Source: Paracoccus sediminilitoris
Lineage (GTDB): Bacteria; Pseudomonadota; Alphaproteobacteria; Rhodobacterales; Rhodobacteraceae
Length of the DNA: 64,000 nucleotides
NCBI RefSeq assembly: GCF_003259195.1
Contig: NZ_QJPK01000001.1
Span: 186,001-250,000 of the forward strand
Direction of reading: 5' to 3'
Position 1 is the stretch's first letter. Each line of letters starts with the position of its first letter. Below the pieces are notes generated by a model, which worked only from the letters and a program-made list of their open reading frames with translations, had not been told where the DNA came from and made no database searches. The translations under genes and the position numbers were made by a program. Below, in pieces: positions 47,396 to 56,003 of this stretch.

Positions 47396-47802
47396 TTATG
47401 CCCGCCGAAGTCACCGTGCTGGCCCTTGCCGGGTTGTTGCAGACTGCCCAGTTCGCCGCCTTTTCGATCATGGCCCAACGCCAGATCGGTCCCAAGGCCG
47501 CCATGAGCCCGCGCGACAACATGCCGACCCAATTGAAGGGCATGGCCGGGCGCATGCAGCGCGCCTTCAACAACCACTTCGAGGGTCTGATCATGTTCAC
47601 CCTTGCGGTGGTGGTCGTGACCCTGGGCGGCGCTGCGTCATGGTTCACCGCGCTTTGCGCCTGGATCTATCTGCTGGCCCGCATCGCCTATGTCCCCGCC
47701 TATCTGCTGGGCTGGGTGCCGGGCCGTTCGATCATCTGGATGATCGGCTTTGCGGCGACGGTCCTGATGATCGTCGCGGGGCTTGTCTCGTCATCCGTCT
47801 AG
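47392..47802 (+). CDS. MAPEG family membrane protein
   Basis: The 136-residue protein has four predicted membrane helices (about 5-25, 55-80, 82-103, 112-133). AFNNHFEGLIMFTLAVVVV (about 58-76) carries the N-x-x-E-x-x-x-x-F motif of the eicosanoid/glutathione MAPEG superfamily, and ARIAYVPAYLLGW matches the R-x-x-Y-x-x-x-Y segment. Bacterial members are mostly uncharacterised. The GTG start at 47392 is suggested by GGAGA six bases before and by the 4-nt overlap; ATG at 47398 is an alternative. It is in the suc-lpd operon. Confidence 0.8.
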   Translation: MIMPAEVTVLALAGLLQTAQFAAFSIMAQRQIGPKAAMSPRDNMPTQLKGMAGRMQRAFNNHFEGLIMFTLAVVVVTLGGAASWFTALCAWIYLLARIAYVPAYLLGWVPGRSIIWMIGFAATVLMIVAGLVSSSV

Positions 47803-47868
47803 AAATATTGCGCAGGTGACCGGTGGATCGAAGCCCCCGGTCCTGCGGTCCGAATGAAAGGAATTCCA

Positions 47869-49257
47869 ATGTATGATCTGATCGTGATCGGCGCCGGCCC
47901 CGGTGGCTATGTCTGCGCCATTCGGGCCGCACAGCTGGGCCTGAAGGTCGCCTGCGTCGAAGGTCGCGAAACCTTGGGCGGCACCTGCCTGAATGTCGGC
48001 TGCATCCCGTCCAAAGCACTGCTGCACGCCAGCCACATGCTGCATGAAAGCCATGAAAACTTTGCCAAGATGGGCCTGATGAACGCCAAGGTCGATGTCG
48101 ATTGGGCAACGATGCAGGGCTACAAGCAGGAAACCGTCAACGGCAACACCAAGGGCATCGAATTCCTTTTCAAGAAGAACAAGATCGACTGGCTGAAAGG
48201 CTGGGCAAGGATCGAAGCACCCGGCAAGGTCAAGGTCGGCGACACGGTCCACGAAACCAAGAACATCGTCATCGCCACCGGTTCTGTCCCGTCCGAGCTG
48301 AAGGGCGTGACGGTCAACAATGCGGGCGGCGTCATCGTCGACAGCACCGGCGCGCTGGCCCTGCCGAACATTCCCAAATCCATGGTCGTGATCGGCGCGG
48401 GCGTCATCGGGCTTGAGCTCGGCTCGGTCTATTCACGCCTTGGGGCGGATGTCACGGTCGTGGAATACCTGGACGTGATCACCCCCGGCATGGATGCCGA
48501 GGTGCAAAAGCAGTTCCAGAAGATCCTGACCAAGCAGGGTCTGAAATTCGTCATGGGCGCCGCGGTGCAGGGTGCCGAGGTTCAGGATGGCAAGGGCAAG
48601 GTCACCTATGCCCTGAAGAAGGACGGCAGCGAACAGGTGATCGAGGCCGATTGCGTCCTGGTTGCCACCGGTCGTCGTCCCACCGTCGACGGGCTGGGTC
48701 TGGATGATCTTGGCGTCAAGATGACCGACCGTGGCCAAGTCGCGATCGACGATCACTGGGCGACCAACGTCAAGGGCATCTATGCCATTGGCGATGCGGT
48801 GCCCGGCCTGATGCTGGCCCACAAGGCCGAGGATGAAGGCATGGCCGTCGCCGAGGTGATCGCCGGCAAGCACGGCCATGTGAATTACGACGTGATCCCC
48901 GGCGTGATCTATACCACCCCCGAGGTCGCCAGCGTCGGCCTGACCGAAGAGGCCGCCAAGGAAGGCGGTCGCAAGGTCAAGATCGGCAAGTTCCCCTTCA
49001 TGGGCAATGCGCGCGCCAAGGCGATGATGCAGGCCGACGGCTTCGTCAAGCTGATCGCCGATGCCGAAACCGACCGCATCCTGGGCTGCCACATCATCGG
49101 CCCCTCGGCTGGTGACCTGATCCACGAGGTCTGCGTGGCGATGGAATTCGGCGCCTCGGCCGAGGATCTGGCCCTGACCTGCCACGCCCACCCGACCGTG
49201 TCGGAAGCCGTACGCGAGGCCGCGCTGGCCTGCGGCGACGGCGCCATCCATGTCTGA
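47869..49257 (+). CDS. lpd: Dihydrolipoyl dehydrogenase (E3)
   Basis: The 462-residue flavoprotein reoxidises lipoyl groups of the 2-oxoglutarate dehydrogenase complex. The FAD motif is [19 protein letters not shown] (about 6-24) and the redox-active disulfide [16 protein letters not shown] (about 36-51). The NAD motif is [20 protein letters not shown], and the catalytic C-terminal His-Glu lies in [22 protein letters not shown] precedes the start at 47869. It is last in the suc cluster and overlaps the lytic transglycosylase start by 8 bases. Confidence 0.96.
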   Translation: MYDLIVIGAGPGGYVCAIRAAQLGLKVACVEGRETLGGTCLNVGCIPSKALLHASHMLHESHENFAKMGLMNAKVDVDWATMQGYKQETVNGNTKGIEFLFKKNKIDWLKGWARIEAPGKVKVGDTVHETKNIVIATGSVPSELKGVTVNNAGGVIVDSTGALALPNIPKSMVVIGAGVIGLELGSVYSRLGADVTVVEYLDVITPGMDAEVQKQFQKILTKQGLKFVMGAAVQGAEVQDGKGKVTYALKKDGSEQVIEADCVLVATGRRPTVDGLGLDDLGVKMTDRGQVAIDDHWATNVKGIYAIGDAVPGLMLAHKAEDEGMAVAEVIAGKHGHVNYDVIPGVIYTTPEVASVGLTEEAAKEGGRKVKIGKFPFMGNARAKAMMQADGFVKLIADAETDRILGCHIIGPSAGDLIHEVCVAMEFGASAEDLALTCHAHPTVSEAVREAALACGDGAIHV

Positions 49258-49786
49258 CGCCGGTTCGGCGGCGGATCGGGGGGCGCTGTCCCCCGGTCGT
49301 CGGGATATCCCGGCACCGGTGATGGGGCGGCGCCTTGCCGTCCTGTCGCTGTTGGCCTTGGGGGCATGCGGCGGATCATCAAGCGTGTCCCAGCCCAAGG
49401 GCCTGCGGTCCAACGGGCTTTATCCCAATGAAACCCCGCGTCTGCGCCAGCAGATCAATTCATGGGCGCGCCATTACGACGTCCCCCCGGCGCTGGTTCA
49501 GCGCGTTGTCCTGCGCGAATCGCAGCACCGGCCCGGCGCGCGCAACGGTCCCTATTACGGCCTGATGCAGATCGCGCCGCAAACGGCCCGGACAATGGGA
49601 CATCGCGGACCCGCGTCCAGCCTTCTGGATGCCGATACGAACCTGCGTTATGGGGTGAAATACCTGCGCGGGGCTTGGCTGGTGGCCGAAGGCGATGCGG
49701 ATGCCGCGATCGGGTGGTACAGCCGCGGCTATTACTATGAAGCCAAGCGCAAGGGTCTGCTGAAGGTGACCGGATTGCGCAGCTGA
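49250..49786 (+). CDS. Lytic transglycosylase lipoprotein (SLT domain)
   Basis: This enzyme of up to 178 residues cleaves peptidoglycan glycan strands. The lipoprotein signal [16 protein letters not shown] has its Cys at residue 40 if translation begins at 49250; ATG at 49322 would give a conventional 15-residue signal and may be the true start. The catalytic Glu is E90 in [23 protein letters not shown], with the following GLMQI and [14 protein letters not shown] blocks of SLT family 1. It overlaps lpd by 8 bases but belongs functionally with the convergent transglycosylase at 49827. Confidence 0.82.
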   Translation: MSDAGSAADRGALSPGRRDIPAPVMGRRLAVLSLLALGACGGSSSVSQPKGLRSNGLYPNETPRLRQQINSWARHYDVPPALVQRVVLRESQHRPGARNGPYYGLMQIAPQTARTMGHRGPASSLLDADTNLRYGVKYLRGAWLVAEGDADAAIGWYSRGYYYEAKRKGLLKVTGLRS

Positions 49787-49791
49787 CAAGG

Positions 49792-49818
49792 AAAAGGGCC
49801 CCGATCGGGGCCCGTTTT
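49792..49818. terminator. Symmetrical terminator between two convergent transglycosylase genes
   Basis: The palindrome GGGCCCCGATCGGGGCCC (49796-49813) is flanked by AAAA on the left and GTTTT on the right, so it is an intrinsic terminator in both directions. It fills most of the 40-bp gap. Confidence 0.8.
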
Positions 49819-49826
49819 CATTCCGA

Positions 49827-50450
49827 TCAGCCGCCCGCGATGATGCGCACGTAATTGCGCGTTTCGCGATAGGGTGGGATGCCGCCGTATTTCTGCACCG
49901 CGCCCGGACCCGCGTTATAGGCCGCCAGGGCCAGGTTCCAGTTGCCGAACTGGTTGTACATCATCCGCAGATAGCGTGCCCCGCCATTCAGGTTCTGGAC
50001 CGGGTCGGCGGCGTTCACGCCCAGCTTGGCCGCGGTTCCCGGCATCAGCTGCGCCAGACCCATCGCGCCCTTGTGGGATTTCGCGTTTGGGTTCCAGCCT
50101 GATTCCTGTTGGACCAGACGTAGGAACAGATCTTCGGGGATGCCGTTCTTCTGGGCGGCCGCGCGGGCATGCGGCAGATAGGCCGTGCGCCTTCCGGTAT
50201 AGCGTGGAATGCGGACCGGTTCCGCGGCGACCAGGGCGTTGCGCTTGGCACCGCCTGGCTGCAAACGGGCGGATTGCTGGTACTGAGTGGTCAGGCGCGA
50301 ATCCATCAGGCGTGTCTGTCGGGCGAATTGTTCGGCGCGTGACTTGGAAGAACTGCCCGACAGGCGCAGCCCCTCGGCCATGGTGGGCACAGCTGTGGCA
50401 CTGATCAGTGCCATGCAAAGCGCCGCTGTCACAGAATGTCTGATCCGCAT
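49827..50450 (-). CDS. Periplasmic lytic transglycosylase (SLT domain)
   Basis: The 207-residue exported enzyme has a signal peptide of about 25 residues (cleavage after T-M-A) and a polar spacer to about residue 90. The SLT domain has catalytic E116 in [17 protein letters not shown], then [45 protein letters not shown], matching all three family blocks. Unlike its convergent neighbour it has no lipobox. It is monocistronic; 213 bp separate it from the divergent ssb. Confidence 0.9.
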   Translation of the reverse strand: MRIRHSVTAALCMALISATAVPTMAEGLRLSGSSSKSRAEQFARQTRLMDSRLTTQYQQSARLQPGGAKRNALVAAEPVRIPRYTGRRTAYLPHARAAAQKNGIPEDLFLRLVQQESGWNPNAKSHKGAMGLAQLMPGTAAKLGVNAADPVQNLNGGARYLRMMYNQFGNWNLALAAYNAGPGAVQKYGGIPPYRETRNYVRIIAGG

Positions 50451-50663
50451 GTTTCGGCCCCTCGTTCGTGTCGGCTTTGACTATTGCCGGGTTTGGCGAC
50501 AACTATACATAAAAATGCGACCGGTGCCACCGTGCTTGGCATGCCCCCCTGATCCCTTGGGCGGCATCCCGCCTTGGCCCGGACCGGCGAACCGCTTGCA
50601 GGCGATGGTCCCCGTGCGATAGACCCCTTTGAACCCATAGAGACATCACCAAGGAATTCCGTC

Positions 50664-51170
50664 ATGGCAGGCAGCGTCAACAAGGTCATCCTGATCGGCA
50701 ATCTGGGCCGCGACCCGGAAATCCGCAGCTTCCAGAACGGCGGCAAGGTCGCCAATCTGCGCATCGCCACGTCCGAGCAGTGGAAGGACCGCAACACCGG
50801 GGAACGCAAGGAGCGGACCGAATGGCACACCGTGTCGATCATGTCCGAGGGCTTGGTCAACGTGGTCGAGCGTTTCCTGAAGAAAGGCAGCAAGGTCTAT
50901 ATCGAAGGCCAGCTGGAAACCCGCAAATGGCAGGACCAGTCGGGCGCCGACAAATACAGCACCGAGATCGTCCTGCGCGGTTTCAACGGCACGCTGCAGA
51001 TGCTTGACGGCCGCGGCGAAGGCGGCGGCGGTGGCATGGGTGGCGGCAGCATGGGCGGCGGTGGTCGCGACCAGGGCGGCTATGACAGCTATGGCTCGGG
51101 CTCGGCTCCCTCGGGCGGCGGGTCGCAGGGCGGCGGTCGTCCCGATTACGACGACGAGATCCCGTTCTGA
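50664..51170 (+). CDS. ssb: Single-stranded DNA-binding protein
   Basis: The 168-residue SSB has an OB fold at residues 1-110 ([21 protein letters not shown] start; [30 protein letters not shown]). A glycine-rich linker with [18 protein letters not shown] repeats (about 117-160) leads to the conserved acidic tip DDEIPF that recruits repair and replication partners. AAGGAA precedes the ATG. The upstream gap 50451-50663 has A/T-rich promoter-like patches (TTGACT, TATACAT near 50476-50506) but no gene. Confidence 0.97.
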   Translation: MAGSVNKVILIGNLGRDPEIRSFQNGGKVANLRIATSEQWKDRNTGERKERTEWHTVSIMSEGLVNVVERFLKKGSKVYIEGQLETRKWQDQSGADKYSTEIVLRGFNGTLQMLDGRGEGGGGGMGGGSMGGGGRDQGGYDSYGSGSAPSGGGSQGGGRPDYDDEIPF

Positions 51171-51201
51171 TCCAGCCGGGTCACAGCGATTCGATTTAGG
51201 C

Positions 51202-51226
51202 AAGGGCGACCCATCGGGTCGCCCTT
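51202..51226 (+). terminator. ssb terminator
   Basis: AAGGGCGACCC (51202-51212) pairs with GGGTCGCCCTT (51216-51226) around an ATC triloop, followed by TTG. It lies 32 bases after the ssb stop. Confidence 0.7.
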
Positions 51227-51300
51227 TGTCGTGACCGGTGGTCGAAAGATTGCCGCCCCCCGGTCCGCCGCGCATGACAATTGCGCGTTTCAGTCGCGAA

Positions 51301-51310
51301 ATTTGCAAAT
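51301..51310. promoter_or_regulatory. ATTTGCAAAT palindrome upstream of the Leu/Val dehydrogenase gene
   Basis: This is a perfect 10-bp palindrome 80 bp before the start codon, followed at 51320-51327 by the related CTTGCAAT. TTTGCAAA is, as I recall, the half-motif of ScfR-type regulators of short-chain acyl-CoA metabolism (for example PccR in Rhodobacter sphaeroides), normally as a spaced pair. The second copy here is imperfect. Nothing else is seen in 51227-51390. Confidence 0.35.
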
Positions 51311-51390
51311 GATCCTGCGCTTGCAATGATGCGCGCATGGCGCTTTCTGGTTCGGACTTTCCAAGCAGATCCACCCAAAAGGCACCGCCC

Positions 51391-52437
51391 ATGGCACTGA
51401 CACTTACGGAAATGACCGCCCCCGATGGCTTTGAACAGCTGGTCCTGGCACAGGATCCAGATGTCGGGATGCGGGCGCTGATCTGCGTGCATTCGACGGT
51501 GCTGGGCCCGGCCGCGGGCGGGTGCCGGATGTGGCCCTATGCCGATGACGCGGCGGCGATCCACGACGTGACCCGGCTGGCCCGCGGCATGACCTACAAG
51601 AACGCCATGGCCGATCTGGGGCTGGGGGGCGGGAAATCCGTCATCATCGGCGATGCCCGCCACGACAAGACGCCGGCCCTGATGCAGGCCTTCGGGCGCG
51701 CCGTCGATACGCTGGCCGGCCGCTACTATACCGCCGAGGATGTGGGCATCTCGCCCGAGGACATGGCCCATGCGGCCAGCCAGACGGCCTATGCGGTGGG
51801 CCTGTCGAACGCCTCGGGCGACCCCTCGCCCTGGACCGCCGAAGGGGTGTTTCGCTGCCTCAAGATTGGCGCGACCCATGTCTTCGGGACGGACGATCTG
51901 ACCGACCGCCGCGTGCTGGTTCAGGGTCTGGGCCATGTCGGGATGTCGCTGGCCGAAAAGCTGCATGCCGCCGGGGCCCGCCTGATCGTCACCGATATCA
52001 ACCAGGCGGCGCTGGACGATGCACAGGCGCGTCTTGGCGCATCCGTCTGCGCGCCGGATCAGGTCTTCGACCAGCCGATGGACATCTTTGCCCCCTGCGC
52101 CCTGGGCGGCGTGCTGACCACCAAGGCCGCCGCGCAGCTGCAGGCGCGGCTGGTCTGCGGGGCTGCCAACAACCAGCTGGCCACCGACGCGGTCGCGCAG
52201 ATCCTGGCCGATCGCCAGATCACCTATCTGCCCGATTACGTCGTCAACGCAGGCGGGATCATCAGCGTCGCAAGCGAGATCCACGCCCAGCCAGACACCT
52301 GGCGGCTGGAGCGCCTGATCGCCATTGCGGGCCGGGTCGACCAGATGCTGACGCGTGCCAAGGCCGAAGGCCGCCTGATCCCGGATATCGCCGATCAGAT
52401 GGTCCACGACATGCTGACCGGCCGCAAGGCCGCCTGA
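51391..52437 (+). CDS. Leu/Phe/Val dehydrogenase family protein
   Basis: The 348-residue NAD-dependent amino acid dehydrogenase deaminates branched or aromatic amino acids. The catalytic pair is K70 in ARGMTYKNAMADLGLGGGK and K82 in GGGKSVII, with STVLGPAAGGCRMWPY (about 35-50) for substrate binding and the Rossmann motif VQGLGHVGMSLAEKLH. GGGxxK spacing and PDYVVNAGGIISVASE agree with leucine/valine rather than glutamate dehydrogenases. Start 51391 fits the family; 51337 is possible. Amino-acid preference is not readable with confidence. Confidence 0.85.
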   Translation: MALTLTEMTAPDGFEQLVLAQDPDVGMRALICVHSTVLGPAAGGCRMWPYADDAAAIHDVTRLARGMTYKNAMADLGLGGGKSVIIGDARHDKTPALMQAFGRAVDTLAGRYYTAEDVGISPEDMAHAASQTAYAVGLSNASGDPSPWTAEGVFRCLKIGATHVFGTDDLTDRRVLVQGLGHVGMSLAEKLHAAGARLIVTDINQAALDDAQARLGASVCAPDQVFDQPMDIFAPCALGGVLTTKAAAQLQARLVCGAANNQLATDAVAQILADRQITYLPDYVVNAGGIISVASEIHAQPDTWRLERLIAIAGRVDQMLTRAKAEGRLIPDIADQMVHDMLTGRKAA

Positions 52438-52458
52438 GCCGAAATCGGTGGCGGAACC

Positions 52459-52507
52459 GGACGGCAAGGCCGTCCAGCGACGCCGTTCCCCTCGATGGGG
52501 GACGGCG
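52459..52507. terminator. Two hairpins between convergent dehydrogenase and aroB genes
   Basis: GGACGGC-AAG-GCCGTCC (52459-52475) is followed by an 11-bp stem CGCCGTTCCCC (52481-52491)/GGGGGACGGCG (52497-52507). The single wobble in the second stem is a U-G on the plus-strand RNA. No T-run follows. They occupy most of the 87-bp gap. Confidence 0.5.
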
Positions 52508-52524
52508 GCGCTTGCCGTTTCGGA

Positions 52525-53631
52525 TCAGCGCGCTTCCTTCAGGACCTGCGCCAGGGGTCCGGTCTGGACCGCATCGCTGACAAAGGCATCGCCGATGCCG
52601 CGCGCCAGGACAAAGCGCAGCTGGCCGTCCACGACCTTCTTGTCCTGCCCCATCAGCGCGATCAGCGCCGCATCGTCCGGCAGGTCGCCTGGAATGTCCG
52701 ACAGCCGCGCGGGCATGCCCATGGCGCGCAGATGTTCCAGCACGCGGCTCGGATCCTCTTGGCTGCAAAACCCCATCCGCGCCGACAGATCGAACGCCAG
52801 CGCACAGCCGATCGCGACGCCCTCGCCATGCAGCAGCCGGTCGGAATAGCCGGTCGCCTGCTCCAGCGCGTGGCCGAACGTATGGCCCAGGTTCAGCAGC
52901 GCACGCTCACCCTGCTCTGTTTCGTCGCGGGTGACGATGCCGGCCTTCATGGCGACGGAATGGGCCACTGCCTTCTGGCGCAGTTCGGGGTCGTCCCGCA
53001 GGGCCGGGGCGTTGCTTTCCAGCCAGGCAAAGAAATCGGCATCGCCAAGCAGCCCGTATTTCACCACCTCGCCATATCCGGCCCGAAAATCGCGTTCCGT
53101 CAGCGTCTCCAGCACCGAAATATCCGCCAGCACCAAGGACGGCTGATGAAAGGCGCCGATCAGGTTCTTGCCCTGCGCGCTGTTGATCCCAGTCTTGCCG
53201 CCCACGCTGCTGTCCACCTGCGCCAGAAGCGAGGTGGGCAGCTGCACGAAGCGCACCCCCCGCCGCAGGATCGCCGCTGCAAAGCCCACCAGGTCACCGA
53301 TCACCCCGCCGCCCAAGGCCAGCACCACGTCGCGACGCTCGACCTTGCGCTCCAGCAGCCATTCGACGCAGCGGGTCAGATGGGGCCAGCTTTTCGTGGC
53401 CTCGCCCGCCGGCAGGATCAGCGCGTCATGCGCGATGCCTTCCGCCGCCAGCGCGGCCTTCAGCGGTTCCAGGTGCAGGGCGGCCACGTTTTCGTCGGTG
53501 ACGATGACGACGCGGGGGCGCGCCAGCAGCGGCGCAATCTCGGCGCCGGCGCGCGCGATCAGCCCCGCGCCGATCCGAACGTCATAGGCGCGATCGCCAA
53601 GAGGGACATGGACGGTAACGGGCTGGGTCAT
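52525..53631 (-). CDS. aroB: 3-dehydroquinate synthase
   Basis: The 368-residue enzyme converts DAHP to 3-dehydroquinate, the second shikimate-pathway step; its substrate is made by the DAHP synthase at 62350. NAD-binding GGGVIGD (107-113) and FVQLPTSLLAQVDSSVGGKTGIN follow the family closely, as do AGYGEVVKYGLL and the zinc-binding RALLNLGHTFGHALE. The start at 53631 overlaps aroK by 4 nt (ATGA); the open frame continues upstream through aroK in another register and is not part of this gene. Confidence 0.95.
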   Translation of the reverse strand: MTQPVTVHVPLGDRAYDVRIGAGLIARAGAEIAPLLARPRVVIVTDENVAALHLEPLKAALAAEGIAHDALILPAGEATKSWPHLTRCVEWLLERKVERRDVVLALGGGVIGDLVGFAAAILRRGVRFVQLPTSLLAQVDSSVGGKTGINSAQGKNLIGAFHQPSLVLADISVLETLTERDFRAGYGEVVKYGLLGDADFFAWLESNAPALRDDPELRQKAVAHSVAMKAGIVTRDETEQGERALLNLGHTFGHALEQATGYSDRLLHGEGVAIGCALAFDLSARMGFCSQEDPSRVLEHLRAMGMPARLSDIPGDLPDDAALIALMGQDKKVVDGQLRFVLARGIGDAFVSDAVQTGPLAQVLKEAR

Positions 53632-54179
53632 GCTTTGTCCTCGATCAGGGTGGGGTCGGCGGCGCGCAGCTGCGCGATCAGGCGGTCGGTCGAGGCTTCG
53701 ATGCTGTCGCCGGGCTGGGACAGGAACTCGACCTCGGCCTGGGCATAGATGGGGCTGCGTTCCTCCAGCAGGCGCAGCAGCGTCCCCTTGGGGTCGGTGG
53801 TCTTCAGCAGCGGTCGGGTGCTGCGCTGGCGGACGCGGTGCCACAGCACCTCGGGGGAACAGTTCAGCCAGACCGAGATCCCGCGCGCCGCGATAGCGGC
53901 CCGGTTCTCGGCGCGCAGCCAAGCACCCCCGCCGGTCGAGATCACGCTTGGCCGTCCCGCCAGCAGCCGCGTCAGCACCTGGCTTTCGCGGTCGCGGAAG
54001 AAGCTTTCGCCGTCGCGGGCAAAGATCTCGCTGATCGACATGGCGGCGGCGGCCTCGATCTCGGCGTCGGAATCGGTAAAGGGCACACGCAGCCGTCGGG
54101 CCAGTTCCGTCCCCACGGCCGTCTTGCCGGCCCCCATCATTCCGATCAGCACGATATGGCGCGCAATCCGCTTGGTCAT
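53628..54179 (-). CDS. aroK: Shikimate kinase
   Basis: The 183-residue P-loop kinase phosphorylates shikimate. Walker A is GMMGAGKT (13-20), then FTDSDAEIEAAAAMSISEIFA with the D-S-D shikimate-binding residues, FFRDRESQVLTRLL, VISTGGGAWL and the lid/adenine segment QRSTRPLLK. It begins at 54179, directly ahead of the P-loop strand, and heads the aroK-aroB operon. Translation further upstream would add unrelated sequence. Confidence 0.94.
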   Translation of the reverse strand: MTKRIARHIVLIGMMGAGKTAVGTELARRLRVPFTDSDAEIEAAAAMSISEIFARDGESFFRDRESQVLTRLLAGRPSVISTGGGAWLRAENRAAIAARGISVWLNCSPEVLWHRVRQRSTRPLLKTTDPKGTLLRLLEERSPIYAQAEVEFLSQPGDSIEASTDRLIAQLRAADPTLIEDKA

Positions 54180-54304
54180 CCCAGCCCCCGTCAATCGGGT
54201 GACTGAATGACGTGATCTTTCGGAAATTGCCATATATATTCGGGACAAGCCGGCGTAGAACCGGCCCGAGCCATATAAAACACGGTCGAGCAAAGGCGAA
54301 TTCG

Positions 54305-54463
54305 ATGCGGAAGATCAAGATACTGGTGGTGCTGATTCTTGCAGGGCTGATCGGCCTTGTGGGTTATGCCTATCTGGGGAACATGGACCCCAACCGGACC
54401 GAAACCCGCACGCAGCTGCAACTGGGCGCGAATGATGGCACGTCCGAGCCTGCCAGTGAGTGA
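54305..54463 (+). CDS. 52-residue single-pass membrane protein
   Basis: MRKIKILVVLILAGLIGLVGYAYLG gives a basic start and one membrane helix (about 6-24), followed by a short polar tail (DPNRTETRTQLQLG). The 3' end overlaps the next gene by about 29 bases. The preceding gap (54180-54304), divergent from aroK, is A/T-rich around CATATATATT and CCATATAAAA, promoter-like in both directions. It is probably real because of its clean membrane segment and position ahead of the secreted-protein/xerD pair; no function is known to me. Confidence 0.55.
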   Translation: MRKIKILVVLILAGLIGLVGYAYLGNMDPNRTETRTQLQLGANDGTSEPASE

Positions 54464-56003
54464 TCCCGCCCCTGCCCCGCGCCCTGCCCTTGGCCGGATC
54501 GCCGCACTGCTGCTGAGCGGATGCCTGGTCGCACAGCCGATGGCGCTGGCTGCGCAGCAGCCCCTGTCGGCCAGCGACTGGCTGTCGGGCAGCGTGCGCG
54601 GGCCGCAGCGCGAAAGTTCGGCCTGGCGGCCCGGCGACGGCAGCCGGCGCCCCGACCCCAAGGGCCAGCCAAGCCGCCGCGCGGTGGCCGAAAGCGGTGC
54701 GGTGGGGCCCGTGCAGGTCACCCGCCTGGACCAGACGAACCCCGACCATACCGGCACCCAAAGCGCCGGCCGCGCCGGACTGCCCGCCGATCTGTGGCAG
54801 GGCAGCGATCCGTCGGCGCTGGCGGCGCAGGTGCTGTCCACCCCGGCGCGGCTGCCCGCGATGCAGAACCTGATGCGCCGCATCCTGACCGCGCAGCTGA
54901 CCCCGCCGAAATGGACCCCCGATCAGGCGACCGACCAGGGCGACGGTGCCGTCACGGGGGGCTCGGGCAACATCGCGGGCCAGTTGTTCCTGGCCCGTGT
55001 CGACCGCCTGCTGGACATGGGCGCGCTGCAGCCCGCGCAGACCCTGCTCGCCGCCGCAGGCCCGGGCGAACCCGAGATCTTTCGCCGCATGTTCGACATC
55101 GCCCTGCTGGAGGGGGACGAATCGCGCGCCTGCGCCATCATGGACAGCACCCCCGGCATCGCGCCCAGCTTTACCGCGCGGATCTTCTGCCTTGCGCAGA
55201 CCGGTGATTGGGCGGCGGCCGCCGTCAGCCTGCATGGCGCCGAGGCGCTTGGGCTGATCGACGAACGCCGTGCCATCCTGCTGACGCATTTCCTGGACGA
55301 TGCCTTTGTCGATGGCGCGGAAATTCTGGAACCCGCCGATCCGATGACCCCGATCGAATTCCGCATCCACGAGGCCATCGGCCAGCCCCTGCCGACCACG
55401 CCCCTGCCCGTGGCCTTCGCGCAATCGGACCTGCGGCTGAACAGCGGCTTCAAGGCCCGCGTCGAGGCGGCCGAGCGTCTGGTCCGGGCCGGTGCGCTGT
55501 CCCATCAGCAGCTGCGCGCCATCTATGCCGAACAGCGGCCCGCCGCATCGGGCGGGGTCTGGGAACGGGCCGGCGTGATGCGCACGCTGGAGGCGGCGCT
55601 GGTCAGCGGCGACCTGCGCCAGGCTCTGCCCCGCGCCTTTGACGAATTCCGTCGGGCCGACATGGCCGATCTGCTGGCCGGCATGGTCGCCCAGGATCTG
55701 CCCGACAGCGAGGACCCCGACACCGCCCGCATCACCGCGCTGCTGCAGGCATGGCAGGGCATGCGCCCCCTGCCCGATGCCGTCGAACCCATCGAGAAGC
55801 TGCCCCCGCCCGATGCCCCCGCCACCGCCAAGGGAGAGGCGCTGCTGTCGGCCATGAGCGATATCGACGCAGCCCTGGAAGGTGATCTGGCGCGGGCCGC
55901 GCGCGGCGTTGCCCAGATGCGCGCGCTTGGGCTGACGCAGGACGCCGATCTGGCCGCGGCCCAGATCGCGCTGCTGTCCGAACTGGCCGGAGAGGCGGGA
56001 TGA
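54435..56003 (+). CDS. Secreted protein of unknown function upstream of xerD
   Basis: The 522-residue exported protein has a signal region of about 40 residues (RPALGRIAALLLSGCLVAQPMALAAQQ). The first mature part is low-complexity and polar; from about residue 120 it becomes alpha-helical with repeat-like helical hairpins (QLFLARVDRLLDMGALQPAQTLL; EIFRRMFDIALLEGDESRACAIM; RVEAAERLVRAGALSHQQLRAIY), suggesting a TPR/SEL-like superhelix. No enzymatic motif is seen. The second of two adjacent ATGs is listed; the first is at 54432. It overlaps xerD by 4 nt. Possibly an envelope or division-related scaffold, by inference only. Confidence 0.7.
   Translation: MARPSLPVSDPAPAPRPALGRIAALLLSGCLVAQPMALAAQQPLSASDWLSGSVRGPQRESSAWRPGDGSRRPDPKGQPSRRAVAESGAVGPVQVTRLDQTNPDHTGTQSAGRAGLPADLWQGSDPSALAAQVLSTPARLPAMQNLMRRILTAQLTPPKWTPDQATDQGDGAVTGGSGNIAGQLFLARVDRLLDMGALQPAQTLLAAAGPGEPEIFRRMFDIALLEGDESRACAIMDSTPGIAPSFTARIFCLAQTGDWAAAAVSLHGAEALGLIDERRAILLTHFLDDAFVDGAEILEPADPMTPIEFRIHEAIGQPLPTTPLPVAFAQSDLRLNSGFKARVEAAERLVRAGALSHQQLRAIYAEQRPAASGGVWERAGVMRTLEAALVSGDLRQALPRAFDEFRRADMADLLAGMVAQDLPDSEDPDTARITALLQAWQGMRPLPDAVEPIEKLPPPDAPATAKGEALLSAMSDIDAALEGDLARAARGVAQMRALGLTQDADLAAAQIALLSELAGEAG

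Noticed and set aside
52525..54318. A single fused open frame covering aroB and aroK
   Set aside because: aroK lies in another register with its own P-loop start at 54179; the aroB extension is read-through of the alternate frame.
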